A stretch of DNA of 64,000 bases from Pseudochelatococcus lubricantis (GTDB taxonomy: Bacteria; Pseudomonadota; Alphaproteobacteria; Rhizobiales; Beijerinckiaceae). Positions within the stretch are counted from its first letter, which is position 1; each line of letters opens with the position of its first letter. The translations under genes and the position numbers were made by a program. Below are positions 16,328-25,047 of the stretch, piece after piece. The stretch covers positions 310,001 to 374,000 of the forward strand of contig NZ_JBHLXC010000001.1 in NCBI RefSeq assembly GCF_042432495.1, given 5' to 3'. The notes under the pieces were generated by a model that worked only from the letters and a program-made list of their open reading frames with translations, was not told where the DNA came from and did not search any database.

Positions 16328-17566
16328 GTAGTCGCGCTCGTCAGCGATCACCTTGCCGTCGCCCGGCAGCTCGCCGGGCGCAACGATCTCGACCGTTCCG
16401 CGCACCTTGGTGATGTTCTGCAGCGTCGCCGCCAGCGCGGCGATCAGCGCCTTCGCTTCGGCCGGGTTGGTGACGGGCGATTCGGCGCGCAGCGTCATGT
16501 GGTCGGCCTCGTCGGCGCGGGTGACGACGAGGCGCAGCCGGCCGAGTTCCGGATGCACGCGGCCGACCTCGGCGATCTGCTCGGGGCGGATGAACATGCC
16601 CTTGACCTTGGTCGTCTGGTCCGCCCGCCCGAGCCAGCCCCGGATGCGCTGGCCGGTGCGCCCGCAAGGGCTGATGCCGGGCAGGATGGCGGAGAGGTCG
16701 CCCAGCGCGAGGCGGATGATCGGATGCAGCGGGTCGAGCGCCGTCACCAGCACCTCGCCGATCTCGCCTTCCGGAACCGGGTCTCCGGTGCCGGGGCGCA
16801 CGATCTCGACAATCAGCCCCTCGTTGACGATCAGCCCCTCGCGGGCGGAGGTCTCATAGGCGACGACGCCGCATTCGGCGGTGGCATAGGCCTGATAGGC
16901 CTCGACGCCGCGCTCCGCGATCTCCTTCTGCAGCGATGGCGGGAAGGCCGCGCCCGACACCACGGCCTTGCGGATGGAGGAAATGTCCGCGCCCTTGTCG
17001 CGGGCGGTATCGAGCAGGATCTTCAGGAAGTCCGGCGTGCCGGTGTAGCCGGCGGGGCGATAGGCCTCGATGAGCTGGAGCTGGGCCTCGGTGTTGCCCG
17101 GCCCGGCCGGGATCACCGGGCAATCGAGCGCGTTCGCGCCGGAGTCGAAGATGAAGCCGCCGGGTGTGAGATGGTAGGAGAAGGTGTTCAACACGATCTC
17201 ACCCTCCCGGAAGCCCGCCGCATAGAGGGCGCGCGCTGCCCGCCAGGCGTCGCGGCCGTTGACCTCCGGCTCGAAGATCGGGCCGGGGGAAGCGAACAGG
17301 CGGCTGTAGACCGGCGAAGGCGGCGCGAGCAGGCCGCCGAAGGGCGGGTTCGCGGCATGGAGGGACGGCAGGTTGGACTTGCGCAGCACCGGCAGGCGGG
17401 CGAGCGCCGCGCGGTCCCTGATCTCGGTCGAATCGATGCCCGCGAGCCGCTCGGCCCAGGCAGGCAGTTCCCGCGCCGCGTCGAGCACGGCGGGAAGGTT
17501 GGCGAATAGATCGGCTTCCCGCTCCGCGGGATCGCGGGTCTCGATCTGGTGATTGAAGGCGGTCAT
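16322..17566 (-). CDS. PaaK-like AMP-dependent ligase lacking the classical P-loop
   Basis: Member of the phenylacetate-CoA ligase-related adenylating group, 414 residues. Visible: YQAYATAECGVVAYET (the aromatic-TE motif), GDLSAILPG (adenylate-binding), GWLGRADQTTKVKGMFIRPE (hinge, as in PaaK) and a C-terminal ACT-like region with a terminal DGKVIADERDYK. The usual SSGTTG-x-P phosphate loop is replaced by FASPGPIFEPE around residues 90-100, so ATP use is uncertain. It is the last gene of the fadD-like/liv operon, 72 bases after livF. A role in activating the imported acid is inferred; loss of activity or an atypical nucleotide mode is possible. Confidence 0.8.
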   Translation of the reverse strand: MTAFNHQIETRDPAEREADLFANLPAVLDAARELPAWAERLAGIDSTEIRDRAALARLPVLRKSNLPSLHAANPPFGGLLAPPSPVYSRLFASPGPIFEPEVNGRDAWRAARALYAAGFREGEIVLNTFSYHLTPGGFIFDSGANALDCPVIPAGPGNTEAQLQLIEAYRPAGYTGTPDFLKILLDTARDKGADISSIRKAVVSGAAFPPSLQKEIAERGVEAYQAYATAECGVVAYETSAREGLIVNEGLIVEIVRPGTGDPVPEGEIGEVLVTALDPLHPIIRLALGDLSAILPGISPCGRTGQRIRGWLGRADQTTKVKGMFIRPEQIAEVGRVHPELGRLRLVVTRADEADHMTLRAESPVTNPAEAKALIAALAATLQNITKVRGTVEIVAPGELPGDGKVIADERDYK

Positions 17567-17638
17567 GCCGTTTCTCCGGTTTTTTTGAACACGGGATTTT
17601 CCGGGAGTCGGCGCCCGATGGCGCCGGCGGTCGCTTGC

Positions 17639-18484
17639 TCAGGAAAGCCAGCGCTTCCTGCGCTTGTAACTTTTCACCTCGCGGAAGGATTTGCGGTCGC
17701 CGCCGCCGACGCCGAGATAGAACTCCTTCACGTCTTCGTTCTCGCGCAGCGCCGCCGCCTCGCCGTCCATGACGATGCGGCCCGTCTCCATGATGTAGCC
17801 ATAGGTGGCGTAGCGCAGAGCGATGTTGGTGTTCTGCTCGGCGAGGAGGAAGGAAACGCCTTCCTTCGTGTTAAGCTCGCGCACGATCTCGAAGATTTCC
17901 TCCACCACCTGCGGCGCCAGGCCCATGGAAGGTTCGTCGAGCAGGATCATGGAAGGCTTCGACATCATGGCGCGGCCGATGGCGCACATCTGCTGCTCGC
18001 CGCCCGATGTGTAGCCGGCCTGTGAGTTCTTGCGCTGGCGCAGGCGGGGAAAGTAGTCGTAGACCTTCTCCATGTCGCGCTTCACGGCGGCCCAGCCGTC
18101 TCGGCGGGTGAAGGCGCCGGTGAGCAGGTTTTCCTCGATGGACAGATGGCCGAAGCAGTGGCGGCCCTCCATCACCTGAATGCAGCCGCGCCGCACCAGC
18201 TCGTTGGGCGACAGCTGGTCGACACGGTCGTCCTTGAACTGGATGGAGCCCTTGGTGACCTCGCCGCGTTCGGCATGAAGCAGGTTCGAGATGGCCTTGA
18301 GCGTTGTCGTCTTGCCCGCGCCGTTCGCGCCGAGCAACGCCACGATGCCGCCCTTGGGCACGGTCAGCGACACGCCCTTGAGCACGAGGATGACGTGGTC
18401 GTAGATGACCTCGATGTTGTTCACCGACAGGATGCCGTCGCCTGCCGGCTCCGGCGCGGGGATGCTTGCGGGATTGAGGCTCAT
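17639..18484 (-). CDS. livF: Branched-chain-type ABC transporter ATPase LivF
   Basis: One of two cytoplasmic ATPases of a HAAT-family importer. Seen: Walker A GANGAGKTT (52-60), signature TSGGEQQM (usual form LSGGQ), Walker B MILLDEPSMGL, H-loop replaced by the LivF-type LLAEQN. The C-terminal tail (about 25 residues, basic, ending KSYKRRKRWLS) is longer than in E. coli LivF, and the N-terminus carries a Pro/Ala-rich stretch of about 15 residues. It follows livK after a 54-base spacer that contains a perfect hairpin. Substrate is probably not a branched-chain amino acid: the operon also encodes two acid-CoA ligases. Confidence 0.92.
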   Translation of the reverse strand: MSLNPASIPAPEPAGDGILSVNNIEVIYDHVILVLKGVSLTVPKGGIVALLGANGAGKTTTLKAISNLLHAERGEVTKGSIQFKDDRVDQLSPNELVRRGCIQVMEGRHCFGHLSIEENLLTGAFTRRDGWAAVKRDMEKVYDYFPRLRQRKNSQAGYTSGGEQQMCAIGRAMMSKPSMILLDEPSMGLAPQVVEEIFEIVRELNTKEGVSFLLAEQNTNIALRYATYGYIMETGRIVMDGEAAALRENEDVKEFYLGVGGGDRKSFREVKSYKRRKRWLS

Positions 18485-18498
18485 TGAAAAACCCTCCG

Positions 18499-18523
18499 TC
18501 CCTCTCCCGCAAAGGGAGAGGGA
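18499..18523. repeat. Perfect hairpin in the livK-livF spacer
   Basis: TCCCTCTCCC (18499-18508) pairs with GGGAGAGGGA (18514-18523), GCAAA loop, 10-bp stem without a T-tract. Likely a 3' stabiliser for the binding-protein message or a repeat-type hairpin; not a full terminator since livF depends on readthrough. Confidence 0.7.
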
Positions 18524-18538
18524 CCTGCAAAGAGACGG

Positions 18539-19876
18539 TTACGCAGGCGCGTCGCAGGCTTCCGTGCGCTTCGGCCAGCCGGAGTTCTTTTCTGCGTATT
18601 CCTTGGCGGCGGCCTTGAGCAGCGGTTCGACGCGGTCATGCAGCGGCTCGACGAGATCGGTCGCGCGCACCCACTTCTCGCCGTCCCATTCCTGCAGGAA
18701 GGTGGCCTTGTGGCCGTTGTGGTCGGTGCAGGAGAGCTTCAGCGGCTCGGCGAAGCCTTCGAGGCCGAGTTCCTTCAGGCGCTCGGGGGTGATGTTGATG
18801 GCTTCGAGACCGCGGCGCACGTCCTCGCCCGTGACCACCTTCTTGCCGGTGATCTTCTGGGCGTTGGCGATGCCCTCCGCGATCAGCAGCGAGTTGTAGA
18901 CGCCGCGGTTGTAGAGCACGTCGCCGACCTTGTTCTTGTCGGTCTTGCTCTTGCCGGCGTCGACGAGGTGCTTCTTGATGTCATCAAGGGCGGGGAAGTT
19001 GGCGCCCACGCCGTGCCAGTTCAGCGTCTTGAAGCCCTTGGCGCCGGGGCCTGCGGAGCGCACGTCATCCTCGCCCGGCCACCAGATCGAGACGAACTTG
19101 TCCATGGGATAGTTGATCTTGACGGCTTCCTTCACGGCGGTGGGGTTGAGCGCCCCCCAGCCGAACAGCACCATGTAGTCCGGCTTGTCGCGACGCACGC
19201 TGAGCCACTGCGAGGACTGGTTCTGGATGTTGTCGGCGGGCACCGGGTAGAGCTTGAGATCGAAGCCGATTTCCTTCGACAGCGATTCCAGCAGCGGAAT
19301 GGGCTCCTTGCCGAAGCCGGCGTCGAGGTAGATGTAGCCGATCTTCTTGCCCTTCAGCTTTTCGAGCCCGCCTTCCTGGGAGCCGATGTAGGACAGGATC
19401 ATGGAAGCGCCGTCCCAGTAGGTGTTCGGTGGGTTGAAGATCCACGGGAACGTCTGGCCGTCGGCGGAGGCGGAGAGGCCGTAGGCCATCGACAGCACCG
19501 GCACCTTGTCGACGCCGGCCTTGGGGATGAGCGACAGCGTCGTGCCCGTGGACCACGGGTTGACCACGACCGGCCCCTTGCCCTTGACGGCTTCGTAGCA
19601 CTCCACGCCCTTCTTGGCGTCGTAGCCGGTCTCGCACTCCTCGACGCGCAGCTTGACGCCGCCGATGCCGCCGTCGCGCTCGTTCAGCAGCCGCAGGTAG
19701 TCGTGCATGCCGTTGGCGATCGGAATGCCGGACCCCGAGAACGGGCCGGTGCGGTAGGTGAACAGCGGCACGTAGATCTCATCCTCGGCGCGCGCCTGCG
19801 TGGGCGCGAAGGCGCTGAGGGCGGTGGTGGCGGCGAGAACGGCGGTCAAGGCCAAGGTCTTGTATGCTCTGGACAT
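18539..19876 (-). CDS. livK: HAAT-family ABC transporter substrate-binding protein
   Basis: Periplasmic ligand-binding component of the Liv-type importer. Signal peptide 1-30 with cleavage after TQARA, mature start EDEIYVPLF. Type I periplasmic-binding fold (YRTGPFSGSG, NERDGGIGG, YDAKKGVECYE, GYIYLDAGFGKE). The ATG at 19876 is preceded by GGGAGAG; the frame stays open upstream to 20371 but that part is a shadow of livM. 445 residues, longer than LivK of E. coli (about 370), and like binding proteins found with acid-CoA ligases. Encoded between livM and livF. Ligand unknown; an aromatic or aliphatic acid is suggested by the adjacent CoA ligases. Confidence 0.9.
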   Translation of the reverse strand: MSRAYKTLALTAVLAATTALSAFAPTQARAEDEIYVPLFTYRTGPFSGSGIPIANGMHDYLRLLNERDGGIGGVKLRVEECETGYDAKKGVECYEAVKGKGPVVVNPWSTGTTLSLIPKAGVDKVPVLSMAYGLSASADGQTFPWIFNPPNTYWDGASMILSYIGSQEGGLEKLKGKKIGYIYLDAGFGKEPIPLLESLSKEIGFDLKLYPVPADNIQNQSSQWLSVRRDKPDYMVLFGWGALNPTAVKEAVKINYPMDKFVSIWWPGEDDVRSAGPGAKGFKTLNWHGVGANFPALDDIKKHLVDAGKSKTDKNKVGDVLYNRGVYNSLLIAEGIANAQKITGKKVVTGEDVRRGLEAINITPERLKELGLEGFAEPLKLSCTDHNGHKATFLQEWDGEKWVRATDLVEPLHDRVEPLLKAAAKEYAEKNSGWPKRTEACDAPA

Positions 19877-19926
19877 TTTTCTCTCCCTAGGATGAAGCCT
19901 TGCTGGCTCCTTTATCTGGCGCGTTC

Positions 19927-21003
19927 TCAGTAGGGGAACGGCCACGTTCTCAGTTTCTGCTTGGCCGTCTGCCACAGTCGGGCAAGGCCATGCGGCTCCA
20001 CGATCAGGAAGGCGATGATGAGGGCGCCGATGATCATGTAGTTGAGGTGTTCGATTGTTGCCGCGCCGACCGAAAAGCCGAGGCTTTGCGGCAGGTAGCG
20101 CAGCACGATGGGCAGGATGAAGATGAACGCGGCCCCCATGAAAGAGCCGATCAGGCTGCCAAGCCCGCCGATGATGACCATGAACAGGATCAGGAACGAC
20201 AGGTTGATGGAGAAGGCGTCCGGTTCCGCAGAGCCGAGGTAGAGGAACACCATCAGCGCCCCGGCGACGCCGGCGTAGAAGGACGAGACGGCGAAGGCGA
20301 GCAGCTTCGTCGGCAGCAGCCTGATGCCCATCAGTTCGGCGGCGATGTCCATGTCGCGCACCGCCATCCACATGCGTCCGACACGGCCGTGCACGAGGTG
20401 GGCGGCGACGAGCGTCAGCAGTGCCACGACGGACAGCACCACGAGATAGCGCACCTCCGGCGCGGCGTTGGGGCCGGTGATGGCGATGCCGAACAGCGTG
20501 CGCGTGGGCACCTCGATGGCGCCGGAGATGTTATGGTTCGTCAGCCACGGGATGCGCACGAAGCACCATTGCAGGAAGAACTGCGCCGCGAGCGTGGTGA
20601 CGGCCAGATAGAAGCCCTTGATGCGCAGGCTCGGCAGGCCGAAGATGACGCCCACCCCCGCCGAGAAAAAGCCCGAGACGAGGAGCCAGACGATGATGTT
20701 CACCTGCGGGAAGACGGTGGTGAGCTTGTAGCAGGCGAAGGCGCCGACGCCCATGAAGCCTGCATTGCCGAGCGACAGCAGCCCGGTGTAACCGGTGAGC
20801 AGGTTGAGCCCGATGGCGGCGAGCGCGAAGACGAGGAAGGGGATCATCACCGCATTGATGAAGAAGCTGCCGCCCAGCAGCGGCACGCCGACGAAGGCGG
20901 CGGCGATGATGACGGCGACGCCGATCTTGTCCTGAAGGATCGGAAAGATCGCCATGTCGTCGGCGTAGTTGGTCTTGAACTGGCCGGCCTCACGGTAGAA
21001 CAT
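19927..21003 (-). CDS. livM: Branched-chain-type ABC transporter permease LivM
   Basis: Inner-membrane permease of the HAAT importer, 358 residues with about nine or ten hydrophobic segments. The LivM signature LTGYTGLLSLGNAGFMGVGA lies near residues 70-90, and the ATPase-coupling loop RDMDIAAELMGI near 220. It begins 12 bases after livH ends and livK follows after 50 bases. The N-terminus MFYREAGQFKTNYADDMAIF is typical of LivM proteins from aromatic-acid-type liv clusters. Nothing appears missing or truncated. Confidence 0.93.
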   Translation of the reverse strand: MFYREAGQFKTNYADDMAIFPILQDKIGVAVIIAAAFVGVPLLGGSFFINAVMIPFLVFALAAIGLNLLTGYTGLLSLGNAGFMGVGAFACYKLTTVFPQVNIIVWLLVSGFFSAGVGVIFGLPSLRIKGFYLAVTTLAAQFFLQWCFVRIPWLTNHNISGAIEVPTRTLFGIAITGPNAAPEVRYLVVLSVVALLTLVAAHLVHGRVGRMWMAVRDMDIAAELMGIRLLPTKLLAFAVSSFYAGVAGALMVFLYLGSAEPDAFSINLSFLILFMVIIGGLGSLIGSFMGAAFIFILPIVLRYLPQSLGFSVGAATIEHLNYMIIGALIIAFLIVEPHGLARLWQTAKQKLRTWPFPY

Positions 21004-21015
21004 GTCGGGCCTCCC

Positions 21016-21972
21016 TCAGATACGTTCGATGATCTTGTCGCCGAACAGGCCCTGCGGCCGGAACAGCAGGAAGACAAGGGCGATGAAATAGGCGAGCCAG
21101 CTCTCGATGCCGCCGCCGACGAGCGGGCCCCAGTAGAACTCGCCGAGCTTCTCGCCGATGCCGATGATGAGGCCGCCGACGATGGCGCCCGGCACGGAGG
21201 TGAAGCCGCCGAGGATGAGCACCGGCAGGGCCTTGAGGCCGACGATCTGGAGGGCGAAGGACACGTCCGAGCGCGCGCCCCACATGATGCCCGTGGTCAG
21301 CGCCACGACGCCCGCGGTGAACCACACGATGACCCAGATCTGGTTGAGGGAGATGCCGACCGACAGCGCGGCCTTGTGGCTGTCCGCCACCGCGCGTAGC
21401 GCCCGGCCGATGCGCGTCTTCTGGAAGAAGACGGCAAGCCCGGCCACCATGATCGAGGCGATGAGGGCGGCCGCGATGTCGAGCTTCTGCAGCGAGACGA
21501 AGCCGCCGAGCATCTCGATATCGACCGAGCCCGTGGGCAGGTAGAGTTCCTGCGTGATCATGGATTTCGGATTGCCGCCGAACACGAGTTCGCCGAGCCC
21601 GATCAGAAAATAGGTCAGGCCGAAGGTGGCCATGAACAGGATGATGTCCGGCTGGTTCACGAGCGGGCGCAGCATCACGCGCTCCACGCCGACGGCGAGC
21701 AGATACATCACGCCGACGGTGAGCACCAGGGCGAGGAGGGCGGGCACGCCGATCTCGAACAGGCCGACGAGCGTCAGCGCCGCGAACACGACCATGATGC
21801 CCTGGGCGAAGTTGAACACGCCCGACGCCTTGAAGATCAGCACGAAGCCGAGCGCGATCAGTGCGTAGAGCACGCCGGAGACGAGGCCTTCCCAGAGGGT
21901 CTGCACCAGCAGATCGGGCGCGCCGGCCATCTGCACGAAGGGATCGAGGAAGATGTTGTACAGAATTTCCAT
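21016..21972 (-). CDS. livH: Branched-chain-type ABC transporter permease LivH
   Basis: Second inner-membrane permease, 318 residues, about eight membrane segments. Seen: GLVSGVLYALIALGFVLIFK (LivH signature, 30-49), ASGVFNFAQGIMV, and the coupling loop LRAVADSHKAALSVGI. It forms the translocation channel with LivM. The start at 21972 follows livG by 10 bases, so translation is probably coupled. Standard length and motifs; no anomalies. Confidence 0.93.
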   Translation of the reverse strand: MEILYNIFLDPFVQMAGAPDLLVQTLWEGLVSGVLYALIALGFVLIFKASGVFNFAQGIMVVFAALTLVGLFEIGVPALLALVLTVGVMYLLAVGVERVMLRPLVNQPDIILFMATFGLTYFLIGLGELVFGGNPKSMITQELYLPTGSVDIEMLGGFVSLQKLDIAAALIASIMVAGLAVFFQKTRIGRALRAVADSHKAALSVGISLNQIWVIVWFTAGVVALTTGIMWGARSDVSFALQIVGLKALPVLILGGFTSVPGAIVGGLIIGIGEKLGEFYWGPLVGGGIESWLAYFIALVFLLFRPQGLFGDKIIERI

Positions 21973-21982
21973 GGCCTCCTCC

Positions 21983-22837
21983 TCAATGGGCCACGCCGAG
22001 ATAGGCGTCGATGACCTTGCTGTCGTTCTTGACCTCGTCGGGCACGCCGTCGGCGATCTTGCGGCCGTATTCCAGCACCACGATGCGGTCCGAGAGGTCC
22101 ATGACGACGCCGATGTCGTGCTCGATGAGCGCGATGGTGGTGCCGAACTGGTTGTTGACGTCGAGGATGAAGCGGCACATGTCCTCCTTCTCCTCCAGGT
22201 TCATGCCGGCCATCGGCTCGTCGAGCAGCAGCAGCTCCGGCTCCATGGCGAGGGCGCGGCCAAGTTCGACGCGCTTCTGCAGGCCGTAGGGCAGGCGGCC
22301 GACCGGCGTCTTGCGGATCGCCTCGATCTCAAGGAAGTCGATGATTTCCTCGACGAACTTGCGGTGTTCGATTTCCTCGCGGAAGGCGGGGCCGTGGCGC
22401 AGCACCTGCCAGAAGAAGCCTCGATGCATCTTCAGCGTGCGCCCGGTCATGATGTTGTCGAGCGTCGACATGCCCTTGAACAGCGCCACGTTCTGGAAGG
22501 TGCGGGCGATGCCCTGGCTCGCGGCGACGGACGGACGCATGCGGTTGCGCGTCGCGCCCTTGAAGGTGATGCGGCCTTCCTGCGGGTTGTAGAAGCCGTT
22601 GATGACGTTGAGCATCGACGTCTTGCCGGCGCCGTTCGGCCCGATAATGGCGCGGATTTCGCCCTTGCGGATGTCGAAGGAGACGTCGGTGATGGCTTTG
22701 ACGCCGCCGAAGCGCAGGGAGACGTTCTCGACGCTGAGCAGGATGTCGCCCTTGTGTATCGCGCCGGCTCCCCCGCCCGCGCCGCCCCAGTTAGGCGTCC
22801 CCATGCTCGCGGCTCCCGTGATGTCTGGCGTTCTCAT
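21983..22837 (-). CDS. livG: Branched-chain-type ABC transporter ATPase LivG
   Basis: ATPase subunit paired with LivF. Walker A GPNGAGKTS (66-74), the LivG-type signature LPYGLQKRVELGRAL, Walker B LLLLDEPMAGM, and H-loop LIEHDIGVVMDLSD. The first 30 residues are a Gly/Ala-rich extension before the ABC domain starts at ILLSVENVSLRF; an internal ATG (residue 12) could be an alternative start, but GGGGGGAA immediately before the ATG at 22837 supports the longer form. Begins 10 bases after the fadD-like gene ends. Confidence 0.93.
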   Translation of the reverse strand: MRTPDITGAASMGTPNWGGAGGGAGAIHKGDILLSVENVSLRFGGVKAITDVSFDIRKGEIRAIIGPNGAGKTSMLNVINGFYNPQEGRITFKGATRNRMRPSVAASQGIARTFQNVALFKGMSTLDNIMTGRTLKMHRGFFWQVLRHGPAFREEIEHRKFVEEIIDFLEIEAIRKTPVGRLPYGLQKRVELGRALAMEPELLLLDEPMAGMNLEEKEDMCRFILDVNNQFGTTIALIEHDIGVVMDLSDRIVVLEYGRKIADGVPDEVKNDSKVIDAYLGVAH

Positions 22838-22847
22838 GTTTCCCCCC

Positions 22848-24815
22848 TCATGCCGCCTGTTTCGCCGGGGCGGGCGGGACCACCGCCACGTCGCGGATCT
22901 GGACGCGGGCGGAGATGGAGCCCTTTCGGCCGTCCTCGAAGGTCACCTCGGTGGTGATGTCCTCTTCCGTCTTGCCGGCATAGAGCGCGTCGATCAGCGG
23001 CTTGTAGCGGTCGGCGATGAAGGAGCGGCGCACCTTCTGCGTGCGGGTCAGCTCGCCGTCATCGGCATCGAGTTCCTTGTGCAGGATGAGGAAGCGGTGT
23101 ACCTGCGCGCCCGCCATCAGCGGCTCTTTCGCCAGCGCCCGGTTCACTTCCTCGACGTTCTTCTGCAGCATCTCGTAGACGCGCGGATGGCTGGCGAGTT
23201 CCTGATACGAGGCGTAGGAGACGTTGTTGCGCTCTGCCCAGTTGCCGACGGCGGTGAGGTCGATGTTGAGGAAGCAGGTGACGAAGTCGCGCCCGTCGCC
23301 GAACACCACGGCTTCCTTGATGTTGTGGAAGAACTTCAGCTTGTTCTCGACGTATTTCGGCGGGAACAGAGAGCCGTCCGACAGCTTGCCCACATCCTTC
23401 GCGCGGTCGATGATCTTGAGGTGCCCGTCCGGCTCGAAGAAGCCGGCGTCGCCCGTCTTGACGAAGCCGTCCTCCGTCAATGTCTCGGCGGTCTTTTCCG
23501 CGTCCCTGTAGTATTCGCGGAACTGGCCGGGCGAGCGGAACTGCACCTCGCCGCTCTCCGCGATGCGGATCTGGACGTTGGGCGTGGGCGGGCCGACCGT
23601 GTCGGCGCGGATCTGGCCGTCCGGCTGCGCGGTGACGTAGAGGAAGGCCTCCGTCTGGCCGTAGAGCTGCTTCAGGTTCAGCCCCAGCGAACGATAGAAG
23701 GAGAACAGGTCCGGCCCGATGGCCTCGCCCGCCGTGTAGGCGACGCGGATGCGGGTGAAGCCGAGCACGTTCTTGAGCGGCTCGTAGATGACGAAACGGC
23801 CGAGTCCGTAGAGCAGCCGCCCGCCGAGTGGCACGGATTCGCCGTTCAGGAGCTTCTCGCCGTATTTCTTCGCCACGCCGATGAAGTAGTGGAACAGCCT
23901 GCGCTTCGTCGGCCCGGCGTCCTCCATGCGGATCATGACGCGCGTCAGCAGCGCCTCGAACACACGCGGCGGCGCGAAGTAGAAGGTGGGGCCGATCTCG
24001 CGCAGGTCGTGCTCGGCGGTCTCGGGCGATTCCGGGCAGGCCATGCAGAAGCCGGCGACGAGCCCCTGCGCGTAGTTGAGGTAATGGTCGCCGACCCAGG
24101 CGAGCGGCAGATAGGCCAACACCTCGTCGCGGTCGGTCAGCCGGTCGAACGTCACGGTGTCGGTGGCGGCGTCGATACAGCCCTTCGCCGTCAGCACCAC
24201 GCCCTTGGAACGGCCCGTCGTGCCGGACGTGTAGAGGATGATGGAGACATCGTCGCCCGATCCCTGCTCGATGCCCTCATCGATGCGCTCGCGCACGGCG
24301 TTCTCCGTCAGCGCGTCGCGGCCGATGCCGATGATCTCGTCGATGGAATGCAGCTTCTCGTGATCGTAGTCGCGCAGGCCGCGCGGCTCGTCGTAGAAGA
24401 GATGCGCGAGGTTCGGCAGGCGGTCGGAGACCGACAGCAGCTTGTCGACCTGCTCCTGATCCTGCACGGCGGCGAACTTCACCTCGGCGTTGGCGAGCAC
24501 ATAGGCAAGCTCTTCCGCCACCGCGTCGGCATAGACCGGCACCGGGATCGCGCCGAGCATCTGCGCGGCCGTCACGGACCAGTAGAGCTTGGGGCGGTTG
24601 GTGCCGACAATGGCGATGGCGTCGCCGCGCCGCACGCCGATGCCGGACAGGCCGGCCGCGTAGGCACGGACGATCTCGTAGCTCTCCGCCCACGTCCACG
24701 TTTGCCAGATGCCGTAGTCCTTGTGGCGGATGGCGGGCCGCGTTCCACGCACGGCTGCATTGCGCGCAAGGAGTTTCGGAAAGGTGTCAGGACGTGCGGA
24801 AGCATTCGTCGTCAT
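22848..24815 (-). CDS. Long-chain-fatty-acid-CoA ligase-like AMP-binding protein
   Basis: FadD/ACSL-type acyl-CoA synthetase of 655 residues, longer than E. coli FadD (561). Seen: ILYTSGTTGRSKGV (P-loop), LPLAWVGDHYLNYAQGL, YGQTEAF, DGFVKTGDAGFFEPDGHLKIIDRAKDV split over two motifs, and the C-terminal PPKYVENKLKF. The ATG at 24815 has GGAGGG 9 bases upstream; the open frame beyond (to 25091) is not used. First gene of the operon leading into livGHM-K-F, so it probably activates the imported carboxylate to its CoA ester (vectorial capture). The substrate, fatty or aryl-alkanoic acid, is inferred only. Confidence 0.9.
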   Translation of the reverse strand: MTTNASARPDTFPKLLARNAAVRGTRPAIRHKDYGIWQTWTWAESYEIVRAYAAGLSGIGVRRGDAIAIVGTNRPKLYWSVTAAQMLGAIPVPVYADAVAEELAYVLANAEVKFAAVQDQEQVDKLLSVSDRLPNLAHLFYDEPRGLRDYDHEKLHSIDEIIGIGRDALTENAVRERIDEGIEQGSGDDVSIILYTSGTTGRSKGVVLTAKGCIDAATDTVTFDRLTDRDEVLAYLPLAWVGDHYLNYAQGLVAGFCMACPESPETAEHDLREIGPTFYFAPPRVFEALLTRVMIRMEDAGPTKRRLFHYFIGVAKKYGEKLLNGESVPLGGRLLYGLGRFVIYEPLKNVLGFTRIRVAYTAGEAIGPDLFSFYRSLGLNLKQLYGQTEAFLYVTAQPDGQIRADTVGPPTPNVQIRIAESGEVQFRSPGQFREYYRDAEKTAETLTEDGFVKTGDAGFFEPDGHLKIIDRAKDVGKLSDGSLFPPKYVENKLKFFHNIKEAVVFGDGRDFVTCFLNIDLTAVGNWAERNNVSYASYQELASHPRVYEMLQKNVEEVNRALAKEPLMAGAQVHRFLILHKELDADDGELTRTQKVRRSFIADRYKPLIDALYAGKTEEDITTEVTFEDGRKGSISARVQIRDVAVVPPAPAKQAA

Positions 24816-25047
24816 GACGTCAAACCCTCCTGTAAAGCCTTGAAAGGCTTGATGGCGTTTCCTCCGGAGGCCGTAGCGCGAGCGCCCGGACCTCTCTCTT
24901 GTGTCGCAAAATCGCGCGAATTGGTTTTTTCCGCAACCGTTCGCTTGACAGACAGAACGGGTTATTTCATTGTATCGTTGCGTCTTGTGTGCCTTACGCG
25001 AAATTTCCTTTCGTATTCCCGTGTGCCGCATCACGGCGCTGTTTTGC

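Noticed and set aside
18539..20371. A 610-codon minus-strand frame suggesting an extended LivK
   Set aside because: The upstream 165 codons overlie livM in another frame; a signal peptide and SD fix the LivK start at 19876.
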